DNA from: Tolypeutes matacus
Taxonomy: Eukaryota > Chordata > Mammalia > Cingulata > Chlamyphoridae
Assembly (NCBI GenBank): GCA_026826555.1
Contig: JAKSZT010004976.1
Location: 7,234,900-7,298,899, forward strand
DNA length: 64,000 nt
Reading direction: 5' to 3'
In this document: piece after piece, positions 55,634-64,000 of the stretch
Layout: the number at the start of each line of letters is the position of its first letter
Position numbering within the stretch: position 1 is the first letter of the stretch
Translations under genes and position numbers: made by a program
Notes under the pieces: generated by a model
Seen by the model: only the letters and a program-made list of their open reading frames with translations
Databases searched by the model: none
What the model was told of the DNA's origin: nothing

Positions 55634-56584
55634 ATGCCAAGACACCAACAAAAAACTACAATCCACACCAAGAAACAGGAAGATATGGCCCACTTAATGG
55701 AACAAGATAAGCCTCCAGATGACATAAAGGAGTTGAGACAACTAATCATAGATGTTCAAACAAATCTCCTTAATAAATTCAATGAGATGGCTAAAGAAAT
55801 TAATGATATTAAGAAGACATTGGATGAGTACAAAGAAGAATTTGAAAGCATACATTGTAAAACAGCAGATCTTATGGGAATGAAAGGTGCAATAAATGAA
55901 ATGAAAAATACATTGGAATCATATAATAGCAGATTTGAGGAGGCAGAAGAAAGGATTGGTGAGCTTGAAGAAATGGCCTCTGAAAGTGAACATATAAAAG
56001 AACAGATGAAGAAAAGATTGGAAAAACTTGAACAAGGTCTCAGGGAACTACAGGATAGCAAGAGATGTTCAAACATACGTGTCATGGATGTCCCAGAAGG
56101 AGAAGAGAAGGGGAAAGGGGCAGAAGGAATATTTAGAGAAATAATGGTAGAAAATTTCCCAACCCTATTGAATGACATAGATATCCATGTCCAAGAAGCA
56201 CGATGTACTCCCATCTGAAAAAATCTGAATAGACCAACACCAAGACACATACTAATCAGAATGTCAAATGCCAAAGACAAAGAGAGAATTCTGAGAGCAG
56301 CAAGAGAAAAGCAATGCATAACATATAAGGGATACCCAATAAGATTAAGTGCCGATCTCTCATCAGAAACCATGGAGGCAAGAAGACAGTGGTATGATAT
56401 ATTTAAGATACTGCAAGAGAAAAACTTCCAGCCAAGAATCTTATATCCGGCAAGATTGTCTTTCAAAACTGAAGGCGAGTTTAGAACATTCACAGATAAA
56501 CGGAAACTGAAAGAGTTTGTAACCAAGAGACCTGCTTTGCAGGAAATACTAAAGGGTGTGCTACAGCCTGAAAAGAAAAGATAG
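55634..56584 (+). pseudogene. L1 ORF1 (ORF1p), one in-frame stop
   Basis: The frame encodes the L1 RNA-binding chaperone ORF1p, which trimerises and coats L1 RNA in the cytoplasm. From the ATG at 55634 it is open for 194 codons, hits TGA at 56216-56218, then stays open in the same frame to the natural stop at 56582-56584 (316 codons, close to the usual 330-380). Residues ~40-145 form a Glu/Lys-rich heptad coiled coil ('EEAEERIGELEE'). The RRM follows ('NIRVMDVPEGEEKGKG', 'IFREIMVENFP'), with the stop inside it. The C-terminal domain is recognisable ('RPTPRHILIRMS', 'ILRAAREKQ', 'NFQPRILYPARLSF', 'RPALQEILK'). The near-intact frame points to a fairly recent lineage-specific element. The ATG choice follows the A-rich leader and the normal N-terminal position before the coiled coil. 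Confidence 0.92.
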
Positions 56585-56689
56585 GATAGAGAGGTTTGGA
56601 AGAGAGTCTAGAAATGAAGATTATATCAATAAAAGTAACTAAAAGTATCAAAAGAGTGGTGAAAATAAAATATGACAGATAAAACCCAA

Positions 56690-57380
56690 ATATTCAGGAA
56701 TAAACTTAACAACAATGTAAAGCACTCGTACTCAGAAAACTACAACTCATTGTTAAAAGAAATAAAAAAAGACCTAAATAACTGGAAGAACATTCCATGC
56801 TCATGGACTAAATATCATCAAGATGTCAATTCTACTCAAACTGATATACAGATTCAATGCAATCCCGATAAAAACTCCACCAGCATTTTTTAAATAAATG
56901 GAAAACACGATTGTCAAATATATTTGGAAGGGTAAGGGGTTCTGAATTGCCAGAAACATCTTAAAAACGAAAAGCGAAGTTGTAGGACTCTCAGCTCTAG
57001 ACTTTAAGTTGTATTACCTAGCTACAGTGGTAAAAACAGCATGGTACTGGCATAAAGACAGACACATAGACCAATGGAACTGAATTGATAGTTAAAAAAA
57101 CAGACCCTCACATCTATGGTCAAGTGATTTTTGACTAGCCTGTCAAACCCACCCAGCTCAGGCAGAATAGTCCATTCAATAAATGGTACTAAGAAAATTT
57201 GATATCCATAGAAAAAGAAGGAAAGAGGACCCCTATACAAAAATTAACTCAAATCAAAAACCTAAATATAAAAGCAAGAACCATAAAGCTTCTAGAAGAA
57301 AATGTAGGAAAATATCTCCAAGACCTGGTGGTAGGTGGTGGATTCTTAAAAGAGATAAGAGGAGGACTCTCTTAAAGGAG
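56690..57380 (+). pseudogene. L1 ORF2 remnant (late region only)
   Basis: Near 56720 the translated text '[19 protein letters not shown]' followed by 'IPCSW' is the conserved ORF2 stretch that lies after the reverse-transcriptase catalytic core. Nucleotide similarity continues through 'acagcatggtactggcataa', 'gacacatagaccaatggaac' and 'aagcttctagaagaaaatgt'. Frameshifts and stops break it. ORF1 is joined to this point across about 100 bp, so roughly the first 60% of ORF2 (endonuclease, catalytic RT motifs) is gone. The extreme C-terminus is also missing. A 26-bp-spaced duplication 'gataagaggaggact' lies at about 57354-57395. Confidence 0.85.
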
Positions 57381-57808
57381 ATAAGAGGAGGACTGAGATG
57401 GACTACTGATATTTAATGTACATAGAAGTTTTAATTAGCTTTACTGTAAAAGTGTGGAAATGTACAGAGTTGATGGTAATACATTATAGTGAGTAACAGC
57501 TGGTTTATAAATGGAGATGTGGCTGAAAATGGAGTCTAGGGATGTAAATGCCAAGTGACAGAAAGCTAGAGAATATCTAGGGACTGAATCACACAGTAAA
57601 CCCAGAGGTGGATGAGAATAGTGACTGATGGTACAGATGCAAGAGTGTCCTTTGTGAGTTAGAGCAGGTGTACATCAGTATTGCAGGGCGGTGGGAATGT
57701 GGAGAAGCATGGGAAAAATACAACTGGAGGGACCTATGGAGTGTGGTTAATAGTAATAATGTAATATTCTTGCTTCTATGCCAAAGATGTACTGTGTTGA
57801 TAATGTGT
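57381..57808 (+). other. L1 3'UTR, proximal part
   Basis: AT-rich text ('gtgaatgtggagaagcatgg'-like blocks) without frames, continuous with the repeats downstream. Confidence 0.5.
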
Positions 57809-58340
57809 GTCAAATGTATGCTGTGGAACTGGTAATAATCGTATGATATTATCTCATAATCTGTAACAAATGTTCTACCATGGTGTGGTGTGTTGAAAGA
57901 GGGATGTTGTTTGGGAATTCTGCACATGATTGTTTTGTAAGTTTACAACTTTTGTCATAAAAATATATTTAAAAATATATTTAAAAAATAATAGGGTGGG
58001 AAAGAATAATAATATTCTTTCATAATTTGAACAAATGTCTCACAACAATGCAAGATGTTGGTGGAAAGTTGATATATGGGACCCCTGTTTGATGTTATGA
58101 ATGTTTGCTTTGTAAGTTCACAACTTTTACTATACATTTATTGTTTATGTATGTTCATGTATAAATGATATAAATAATAATAATAGGGTGGGTTGGGGGA
58201 AAATACTTTGGTTAATAGTAATAGTTTAAGGTTGCTCTTTAATCATTACTTAAAAATGTTTCACAACAATACAAGGTGTTGGTGGTAGGGTGATAGAGAT
58301 AAGAGTGACAGAATAATATGTAATCATAACGTGCTCTGAC
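57809..58340 (+). repeat. tandem ~192-bp repeats in L1 3'UTR
   Basis: 'aataatagggtggg' ends units at 58000 and 58192. Within units 'cataatttgaacaaatgtct' or 'tctgtaacaaatgttctacc', 'tttgtaagttcacaactttt' or 'tttgtaagtttacaactttt', and 'tcacaacaatgcaagatgtt' or 'tcacaacaatacaaggtgtt' recur. Two complete diverged units and a partial third. Confidence 0.75.
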
Positions 58341-58523
58341 AACATAGGTACAATTATTAAAAATGAGGAGAGAACAGAGAGAGCATGCAGAAACTCTCTG
58401 ATTGCATTATATGTGGATATTATTTTAAATTTAAGGAAAGGGAAGGAAAAAGAATATTACTATTTTCAATGTTGTTCTTAATAGAAGGCAAATTGTAACA
58501 AAGTTTTATAAAAAGGTATTATA

Positions 58524-58927
58524 GGGAAGTGGATGTGGCTAAAGTGATTGAGCTCCCGCCTACCACATGGGAGGTCCCGGGTTCAGTTCCCCGTGCCTCC
58601 TGGAGAAGATGAGCAAGACAGCAAGCTGGAGTGACAGGAAGGTGCAGTGAGCTGGCAAAACAAGATGATGCAACAAGGAGACACAAAGAAGAAAAACAAT
58701 AAGAGACACAACAAAGCAGGGCACTGAGGTGGCTCAAGCGATTGAGTGTCTCTTTCCTACATGGGAGGTCCCAGGTTTGGTTCCTGGTACCTCCTAAAGA
58801 GAAGACACAGAGAGTACACAGCACATGGACACAAAGAGCAGAGAGCAGACAGCAAGTGTGAACAACGAGGCGGTGGGGTGGGGGGGATGGATAAATAAAA
58901 TAAATCTTAAAATAAATCTTAAAAAAA
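58524..58927 (+). mobile_element. dimeric DAS-type SINE fused to the L1 3' end
   Basis: Head 1 at 58530 ('ggatgtggctaaagtgattg') and head 2 at about 58727 ('aggtggctcaagcgattgag'), with B-box-like 'cccgggttcagttccccgtg' and 'ggtttggttcctggtacctc'. 3' text is 'aaataaaataaatcttaaaa' plus A. No TSD of its own is visible. Its A tail runs directly into the L1 target-site copy 2. Confidence 0.88.
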
Positions 58928-58942
58928 AAAATGCAGCCGGGG
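58928..58942 (+). repeat. target-site duplication, copy 2
   Basis: 'aaaatgcagccgggg', matching copies 1 and 3 except for two A-to-G changes. Confidence 0.75.
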
Positions 58943-59039
58943 GAGCAGATGTAGCTCAGTGGTTGAGTGCCTGCTTCCCAAGAACGAGGTCCTGGGTTCG
59001 ATCTCCAGTACCTCCCAAAATAAAAATAAAAATAAAAAT
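58941..59039 (+). mobile_element. monomeric DAS-type SINE
   Basis: 'gatgtagctcagtggttgag' is close to a tRNA A box, and 'cctgggttcgatctccagta' contains a tRNA-like B box. The tail is an (AAAAT)n microsatellite ('cccaaaataaaaataaaa'). Flanked by target-site copies 2 and 3. The tRNA-like promoter is better kept than in the other copies. Confidence 0.9.
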
Positions 59040-59054
59040 AAAATGCAACCAGGG
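59040..59054 (+). repeat. target-site duplication, copy 3
   Basis: 'aaaatgcaaccaggg', identical to copy 1. Confidence 0.85.
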
Positions 59055-59349
59055 TGAAACTCCATCCAGGCATTTCTCAGGGGAGGAAACCTTAGACATG
59101 AAACCCCACCCTCCCCACCCCCAAGACAGAATAAAAATGAGTGATTGTTAATATGGCTCTCAAGGAGGGCTGGGTGACTGAGGAACCTACTAGATTGGTT
59201 TGGTGTTTTTTGTGATTTGCCTGAAGCTGTACCCTTGTTTGCTTGTGGCGGGAGGTAAAGGGGTCTTACCAGCTCAGCTCTCTTGCCCTCAGCCAAATTC
59301 CCATGGTCAGCTTTACAGAGAAGGCCAGAGAAAACAGGTGGCATCCGGC
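59055..59349. other. unique sequence
   Basis: Original flank of the insertion site. No gene recognised. Confidence 0.3.
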
Positions 59350-59480
59350 CATGGTTCTCAGCCTTGGCTGCAACTGGACCACTGGGGAGCTTTAAAAATC
59401 ACTGATGCCCGGGTCCCACCCAGAGACTCTGGATTACTAGCCCTAGGGTGGGGCCTGGGCTTAAAATCTCCCCAGGGCTC
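59350..59480. mobile_element. MER5B-like hAT element
   Basis: 'atggttctcagccttggctg', 'actggggagctttaaaaatc', 'actgatgcccgggtcccacc' and 'ttaaaatctccccagggctc' match the 'ggttctcaaccttggctgcac' hAT family. Confidence 0.75.
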
Positions 59481-59519
59481 TCAGTCCAAGAGGCAGCCAG
59501 GACGTGAATCAGTGAGCTT

Positions 59520-59692
59520 GGGCGGTGGTCTGCACACTCGAGCTGGCATCAGAATCCCCCGGGGCTTGTCGACACTCGGATAGCTGGAGGTCCTGGCTCA
59601 GTTGGCCTGGAGCAGGCCCAGGAATCTGCATTTCTAACAGGTTCCCAGGGGTGCTGATGCTGGTCCTGGACCCACTTTGAGAACCGCTGCTC
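59520..59692 (+). mobile_element. MER5A-type hAT element
   Basis: 'gagctggcatcagaatcccc', 'aatctgcatttctaacaggt', 'tcccaggggtgctgatgctg' and 'cccactttgagaaccgctg' match MER5A to its terminal inverted repeat. Confidence 0.82.
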
Positions 59693-60594
59693 TCAGAACC
59701 TGAGAGCACTTGGAGAAGGGCAGGGGTCCCCTCCTGAGAACCCAGCCACTCAGGGACAACTCTACACACCAACAAGGCAAGGGGAGCAGCCAGTCTCACA
59801 GGTGGAGGCCAGAAACATGGGAAATCTGGGCTCGTGTTCGTCACACTAGTGCCAGCTAGCGGGGGACCCACGAGCCACCCCTTCAGGCCTCAAGGCCTCC
59901 ACTGTGGCTTCATTTACAAAGTGAGAGGGTGGAAGACCTTCTCTGAGTGAGGGATTCAAGAAAAGGGCCCCCCATGCAGGACTGACGGAGGAGGGGGGCA
60001 CCAGGTGAGCAGGTGCCCTCAGAAGGCCGGGCAGACAGCAGGAACGCCTTTGCCCCTAGCCCAGCAGGAAGAGGCGCCATTACTCTACCAGGCCACGGGG
60101 GCCACCAAGGGATGCACTTGGCCAGGAGAAGCTTCACTCTTAGGCTGCCCCAGAGCAGGCTCTGGCCACCCCGTTCTGATGTCACTGTCCAACAGGCTCA
60201 GGCCATCCCTCACTGCTCCAGGAGGGCCTGGCACCATGCCCCAGGGAAACTGCCACTTGTGGGCTGCTGGTGCAGCCAAGCCTGTGAGCGCTCTGCTCTC
60301 TAACCCGAGGGGGGACAACTCTAAGGTGTAAGGAGTATTGGACAGGTGCCCTGGATGCCCAGATGCTCTCGAACAAGGAGGTTAGTCCAGACCAGTGGTT
60401 TTTAAGCATTCTTTGGAGGTGAACTTTTCAGATGAAAATTTAAACAGATGTCAAATACACAGACAGAAAAATGTTGGCAGTTTTTGATTGTGTGTTTCTG
60501 TTGGGGTAAGGGGTGGGAGAGTTCCCAAATCATAGACTCCCAGCCCAGGGGTGATATTAGATGTTACAAGATGTTAATGTCAAGGTTAATTATG
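59693..60594. other. unique sequence
   Basis: GC-rich with many short overlapping frames, none recognisable. Confidence 0.35.
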
Positions 60595-61022
60595 GGCAAA
60601 AATAACAACCAAAGCAAACTATGGTCAGTAGTGTATAGCAATATATTAATAACCTTCCCATCATTGATTAAAAATAAAAAGTATGTTAAATGAAAGAAAC
60701 TAGACAAAAAGCACTACATATTCTTTGACTCCACCTATATAAAATGTAAATACAAATAAATTATAGAGACGGAAATAGATTAGCAGTATATATGGCAGGA
60801 GAAGGATAGAGAAATTGAGAGGTGATACTAGGGCTAGGGTTTTTTGTTTGTTTGTTTTTGTTTTTCGTTGTTCTTTTTCCTTTTTTGGAGAAATGTAAAT
60901 GCTCTGATATTGTTTGAAGTGATGAATGCACAACTCTGTGATTATACCAAATGCCATTGATTGTTATACTTTAGATGGATTGGTTTATGAATACATTTCA
61001 ATAAAACTGATTACAATTAAAA
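60595..61022 (+). mobile_element. L1 3' end
   Basis: 'gtcagtagtgtatagcaata', 'aatgaaagaaactagacaaa', 'tattctttgactccacctat', 'gagacggaaatagattagca', a T-rich insertion at about 60839-60890, 'cacaactctgtgattatacc' and 'tacatttcaataaaactgat' follow an L1M 3' end. Confidence 0.82.
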
Positions 61023-61179
61023 CAAATTAGGAAAAATATTAAATATGGCACTAATTTTAATATGGCACAGACACCATCTGAAGGGGGTGGAAGGTCAGGG
61101 AGAACAGAGGGGAATTTGGGGATATCATTCTTGACTCAACCTCTCCTAGAGAACACTTAGAGGCATCAGTAACAGTGCC

Positions 61180-61410
61180 TAGAGTTGGGGGTGGTGAATG
61201 TTTCTATAGAGGGCCAGAGAATAAATATTTCAGGCTTTGTGGGCTTTGTGTTCTGTGTTTCAACTACTCAACTCTGCCTTCATAGAACGAATGCAGCCAC
61301 AGACAACATGCAAATGAAAGTGTGTGGCTATGTTCCAATAAAACTTTATTTATAAAAAAAACAGGCAATGGGCCAGATTTGGCCTAGGTTCATAGTTAGC
61401 TGAGCCCAGG
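61180..61410 (+). mobile_element. hAT non-autonomous element ('ggttggcaaac' family)
   Basis: 'gggtggtgaatgtttctata', 'gagggccagagaataaatat', 'ttcaggctttgtgggctttg', 'caactactcaactctgcctt', 'tgttccaataaaactttatt' and 'aatgggccagatttggccta' match the same family as 15104-15295. Confidence 0.8.
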
Positions 61411-61499
61411 CCCAGAGGAGCAGGTTTGGAAACCATTTGCATCCACCATGCCTAAAAACTCCTTTCCAAACTTATGACTCAATGAATTCTCAACTCTTT

Positions 61500-61645
61500 A
61501 TCTCAACTTTCCTTGGCTTCAGTCTCTTCCCTATCTATCAACTGGGCATCGTAATAGTAGTCATTCCTGACCTCAAAGAGTCCAACATGTTCCAATGAGC
61601 TAATGAACGTGAAATGCTTTGAAAAGTCTAAAGCACCTTGCAAAT
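61500..61645 (+). mobile_element. MIR, 3' part
   Basis: 'ttcagtctcttccctatcta', 'tgggcatcgtaatagtagtc', 'gaacgtgaaatgctttgaaa' and 'gtctaaagcaccttgcaaa' follow the MIR second half. Confidence 0.6.
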
Positions 61646-62174
61646 AGACAAGGCCATGAAAGCTTCAAATCAAAGGGCAGAGATTATCCCTTACCTGTGT
61701 CTCTGGAATATTCCAGGTACCGTTCACTGGATTTGGCTGCCTGGGCTGCTTTCAAAGAACACGGTTTTAAAGAATACCTCAATAAAGAAATTCTTAAGGA
61801 ATGTCAAGGCTAGAAGAGATGAAGAGAGTTTGGCTCTTTCCTGATGAAGCTGAGATTTTTTAATTCTTCATGAGCATGAAGAAGAACACCTTCTACTCCC
61901 CATTTCATCCTGTTTGTCTGTAGTGGCCTCTTGGGCTAGAAAAGCACCTTAGTCAACAGTCTCCTAGCTAATGCCTCTACGTGTCTTCCAGTGTACAACT
62001 CAACTCGGAAGAATGCTGCACTGTTGCTGAACTACAATAACTAGCCTGTCTGTCCTTACTAATCCCATCACACTCTGCTGTGCCAGCAGGACAGAGAGGT
62101 CCTGTAAATGATCACCATCCATCTGCCCTCCATTATATTTCTGATATTGAAGATAAAAATAATAAACTATTAAG
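61646..62174. other. unique sequence
   Basis: Unassigned. Confidence 0.3.
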
Positions 62175-62385
62175 CACTTCTTCTGACTCGGGTTTCAGCT
62201 GTTTGACAAAAGACTTCATTTAATGATTACCACAACCCTGTGAAGTGGGCATCTCAACTTGCATTTTACAGATGGTGTGAAAGAGGTTCAAAGAATCCAG
62301 GAAACTCATTTGAGTGCCACATGGGCAGAAAGTGAAGGAACTGGGATTTGGAATTTCCTCCTGAACCCAATGTTTTCCATGCTGT
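62175..62385 (-). mobile_element. MIR SINE, antisense
   Basis: 'acttcatttaatgattacca', 'caaccctgtgaagtgggcat', 'gcattttacagatggtgtga', 'gaactgggatttggaatttc' and 'ccaatgttttccatgctg' are reversed MIR in order. Confidence 0.8.
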
Positions 62386-62724
62386 TGTCAATAGACTTCA
62401 CCTATGGTAAGCATTCATTATTTTTCTCATAGTTCTCATATTTACAAAGAAAAGAACCAGTCTGCAAATGGTCACAAGTGCAACAATGACTATATCACCT
62501 GTAACTCTCTCAGGGTAAAAAGAGCATCAAATCTTGTCATCTTGACCAGGAGAGAAGTGTGACAATTAAGCCAAGAGTCAAAAACAGATTTAGAAGACAT
62601 AAGTTGGAGTTTTGATTTTTCTGTAATGGGAGTATGTTGCCTTTGCAATAAGATAAGCATAAAGGAAAATTGGGAAATTTGTTTTTGCCAAAAGAAACAA
62701 CTTTTGGGGAAAATTAACGTGGCA
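62386..62724. other. unique sequence
   Basis: Unassigned. Confidence 0.3.
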
Positions 62725-63115
62725 GAGACTGGCTAGCTCTTCAACCATCCCCGCTTTATTCCAGAGCATTTTGCTAAAGGATATTTCCCAGTCTCCCTTG
62801 CAGTTAGATGCTGTCATGTGACTGAGCTCTGGCCAATAAAATACAAGCAGAAATGAGTGTCTAGTCCATAAAACCCTCCCATGCACAATCCTCTATGCTC
62901 TTTCCCCTAATGCAAAGAAGCATGTGGTGACCCTGGAAGGCAAGTTTGAGGATGGAGGAACCATAAAGTAAGGGGATCCTGAATCCACAGACCTCCTCTG
63001 GCAGCAGGACCACCCACAGACCAGAATAGTACATGGGGATGACATAAACTACTATTGTTGTAGACTCCCAAATCTGGGGAACTTCTCTGTTACAGAAGCT
63101 CCTCTAACCCTATCT
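62725..63115 (+). mobile_element. MLT1-like MaLR LTR
   Basis: 'ttcccagtctcccttgcagt', 'tagatgctgtcatgtgactg', 'agctctggccaataaaatac', 'aagcagaaatgagtgtctag' and the terminal 'cttctctgttacagaagctc' follow an MLT1-type LTR. The polyadenylation region is decayed. Confidence 0.6.
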
Positions 63116-63334
63116 AATTCAGTAAAGAATTTGATACAAAATAAAAAACAGATCACGTTCTTTTCTAACTCGTTCCGCTTAAGAAGGTCAGCAGCTATTT
63201 TAATTGTTACAAAATTTATAGCTGCAGAGAAGTGTTCATAGAAGTTATGGGAGCTAGTAAAATAATGTACAGATTTTAAGACTTAAAAAAAACAAAAACA
63301 AATTTACTTCTTTTCAGCAATAACCACTCCAAAG
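63116..63334. other. AT-rich unique sequence
   Basis: Unassigned, A-rich near 63281-63300. Confidence 0.3.
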
Positions 63335-63497
63335 TGATTGAAATTTGTCATTCCTAATATTTTGGATACATTCAGTTAACTCAAATATATTATTAAAATT
63401 AATTTCACCTGTTTTTTTTTTCATTTTTTTAACATGTTACTAAAAAATGTAATACATTCATAATCTGCATACTATTTCTATTGGACCAGCACTGCTG
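63335..63497 (-). mobile_element. hAT element ('ctgtccaat' family), antisense
   Basis: 'tcctaatattttggatacat', 'atatattattaaaattaatt', 'tcacctgttttttttttcat' and the end 'atttctattggaccagcact' match the reversed family end. Confidence 0.72.
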
Positions 63498-63559
63498 TAG
63501 ACCATGGGACTATCAGAATTCCTAACTATTCAATTATCAATAGGTATTGAGAACTACTC

Positions 63560-63675
63560 GGTGGGGTCAGGTGAACGTACCCTGCTTCTGACAAGCCTGG
63601 GGACCTTGGACAGGTCACTTATCCCCTCTGGAGCTTGGATTCTTCAGGTGAAAGATGAGCAAGTTGGATCTTTCA
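63560..63675 (+). mobile_element. MIR
   Basis: 'gcctggggaccttggacagg', 'tcacttatcccctctggagc' and 'ttggattcttcaggtgaaag' match MIR '...gtgaccttgggcaagtcacttaacctctctgagcctcagtttcctcatctg'. Confidence 0.65.
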
Positions 63676-64000
63676 TGATCTGTGAATTGGTCATGCCAAA
63701 CCCTGGAATTTTAAATCAGCCAACCCCAATGGTATGGTTTAAACCCCAAAGAAGTAGGATCCCACCACTTTGTCCACGCCTGCACCCTGAACCCACTTGC
63801 CATGCTTGCCGGTCTGTGCTGGAGCTGCACTTCTCTTGTTTGGACCGCACTCCCTACTTGGTCCAACCCTCTACGACCTCAGGCTTCCCTCCTCTAGTGC
63901 AATTCACACTCACACAACTTTTTGATAATGCTGTTTCCAGCCACTCTGTTACCCACTTGATCCCAGGGGCGTCCCGCTCCTGGTACATCCTCCCAGAGTC
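63676..64000. other. unique sequence to window end
   Basis: No gene or repeat recognised. Confidence 0.3.

Larger units (their letters stand above)
54223..58523 (+). mobile_element. L1 with deleted ORF2 (HAL1-like organisation)
   Basis: About 4.3 kb. The 5' end has 'aatacata' then G5 at 54231 and a YY1-like 'aagatgg' at 54244-54250, placed as at the start of full-length L1s. The order is 5'UTR with tandem monomers, ORF1 (55634-56584), a direct jump to late ORF2 text (about 56690-57380), and a 3'UTR with 192-bp repeats. The ORF2 endonuclease and reverse-transcriptase catalytic core are missing, so it could not encode its own mobility. It ends without a long A tail, abutting a dimeric SINE. 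Confidence 0.85.

Noticed and set aside
55756..56526. 256-codon minus-strand open frame
   Set aside because: It is the exact antisense of L1 ORF1. Its openness is a by-product of the purine-rich coding strand.

Overview
This 64 kb window looks like gene-free or deep-intronic nuclear DNA from a placental mammal, most likely a xenarthran (armadillo or sloth). The clade call rests on tRNA-derived SINEs of the DAS type found in xenarthrans. Five tRNA-like units or dimers carry a 'gatgtggctcaa'-type A box, a 'gggttcgat'-type B box and a '...gtacctcc' 3' end, and three loci have clear target-site duplications (TSDs). The mammal call rests on MIR, L2, CR1-like and L1M fragments, MaLR/ERVL LTRs and hAT (MER5-type and related) fossils. 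I could not recognise a cellular protein-coding exon, tRNA, rRNA, CRISPR array or bacterial-type feature. Almost all open frames are short and lie on repeats or in the antisense of repeats. The only recognisable coding sequence is the broken ORF1 and an ORF2 remnant of one L1 element.

Layout. 0-16 kb: hAT, L1, L2, MIR and MLT1 fragments, two DAS SINEs (1975-2073 and 3385-3523) and a symmetric pair of POU octamers (4710-4732). 16-30 kb: a hAT element interrupted by an unidentified short repeat (second copy at 18.1 kb), old antisense L1 pieces with a TATC-type microsatellite, a long L2 (22.8-24.1 kb), a MaLR-like LTR (25.4 kb), and an unidentified 603-bp poly(A) retroinsertion with a perfect 15-bp TSD (29801-30433). 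30-46 kb: mostly unique sequence with scattered MIR, L1 and MER5-type elements, plus a five-copy 38-bp minisatellite that grew inside an old MIR (40803-40989). 46-54 kb: L1, L2, CR1 and LTR fragments, and a dimeric DAS SINE nested inside a MaLR-like LTR.

The most informative block is 54.2-59.1 kb. It holds a lineage-type L1 with a complete-looking 5' end, tandem 398-bp 5'UTR monomers with YY1-like sites, a full ORF1 frame interrupted by a single stop, a large deletion of ORF2 (endonuclease and most of the reverse transcriptase absent), tandem 192-bp 3'UTR repeats, and a dimeric DAS SINE fused to its 3' end. Three near-identical copies of one 15-bp target site bracket the L1-SINE unit and a further SINE monomer. 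The organisation resembles HAL1 ('half-L1') elements.

59-64 kb returns to L1, hAT, MIR and MLT1 fossils and unique sequence. Family names come from memory of consensus sequences, without database masking. Subfamilies and exact borders are approximate. No new cellular system is visible. The best leads are the L1/SINE chimera, the 603-bp retroinsertion, the two-copy unknown repeat and a few candidate regulatory sites.
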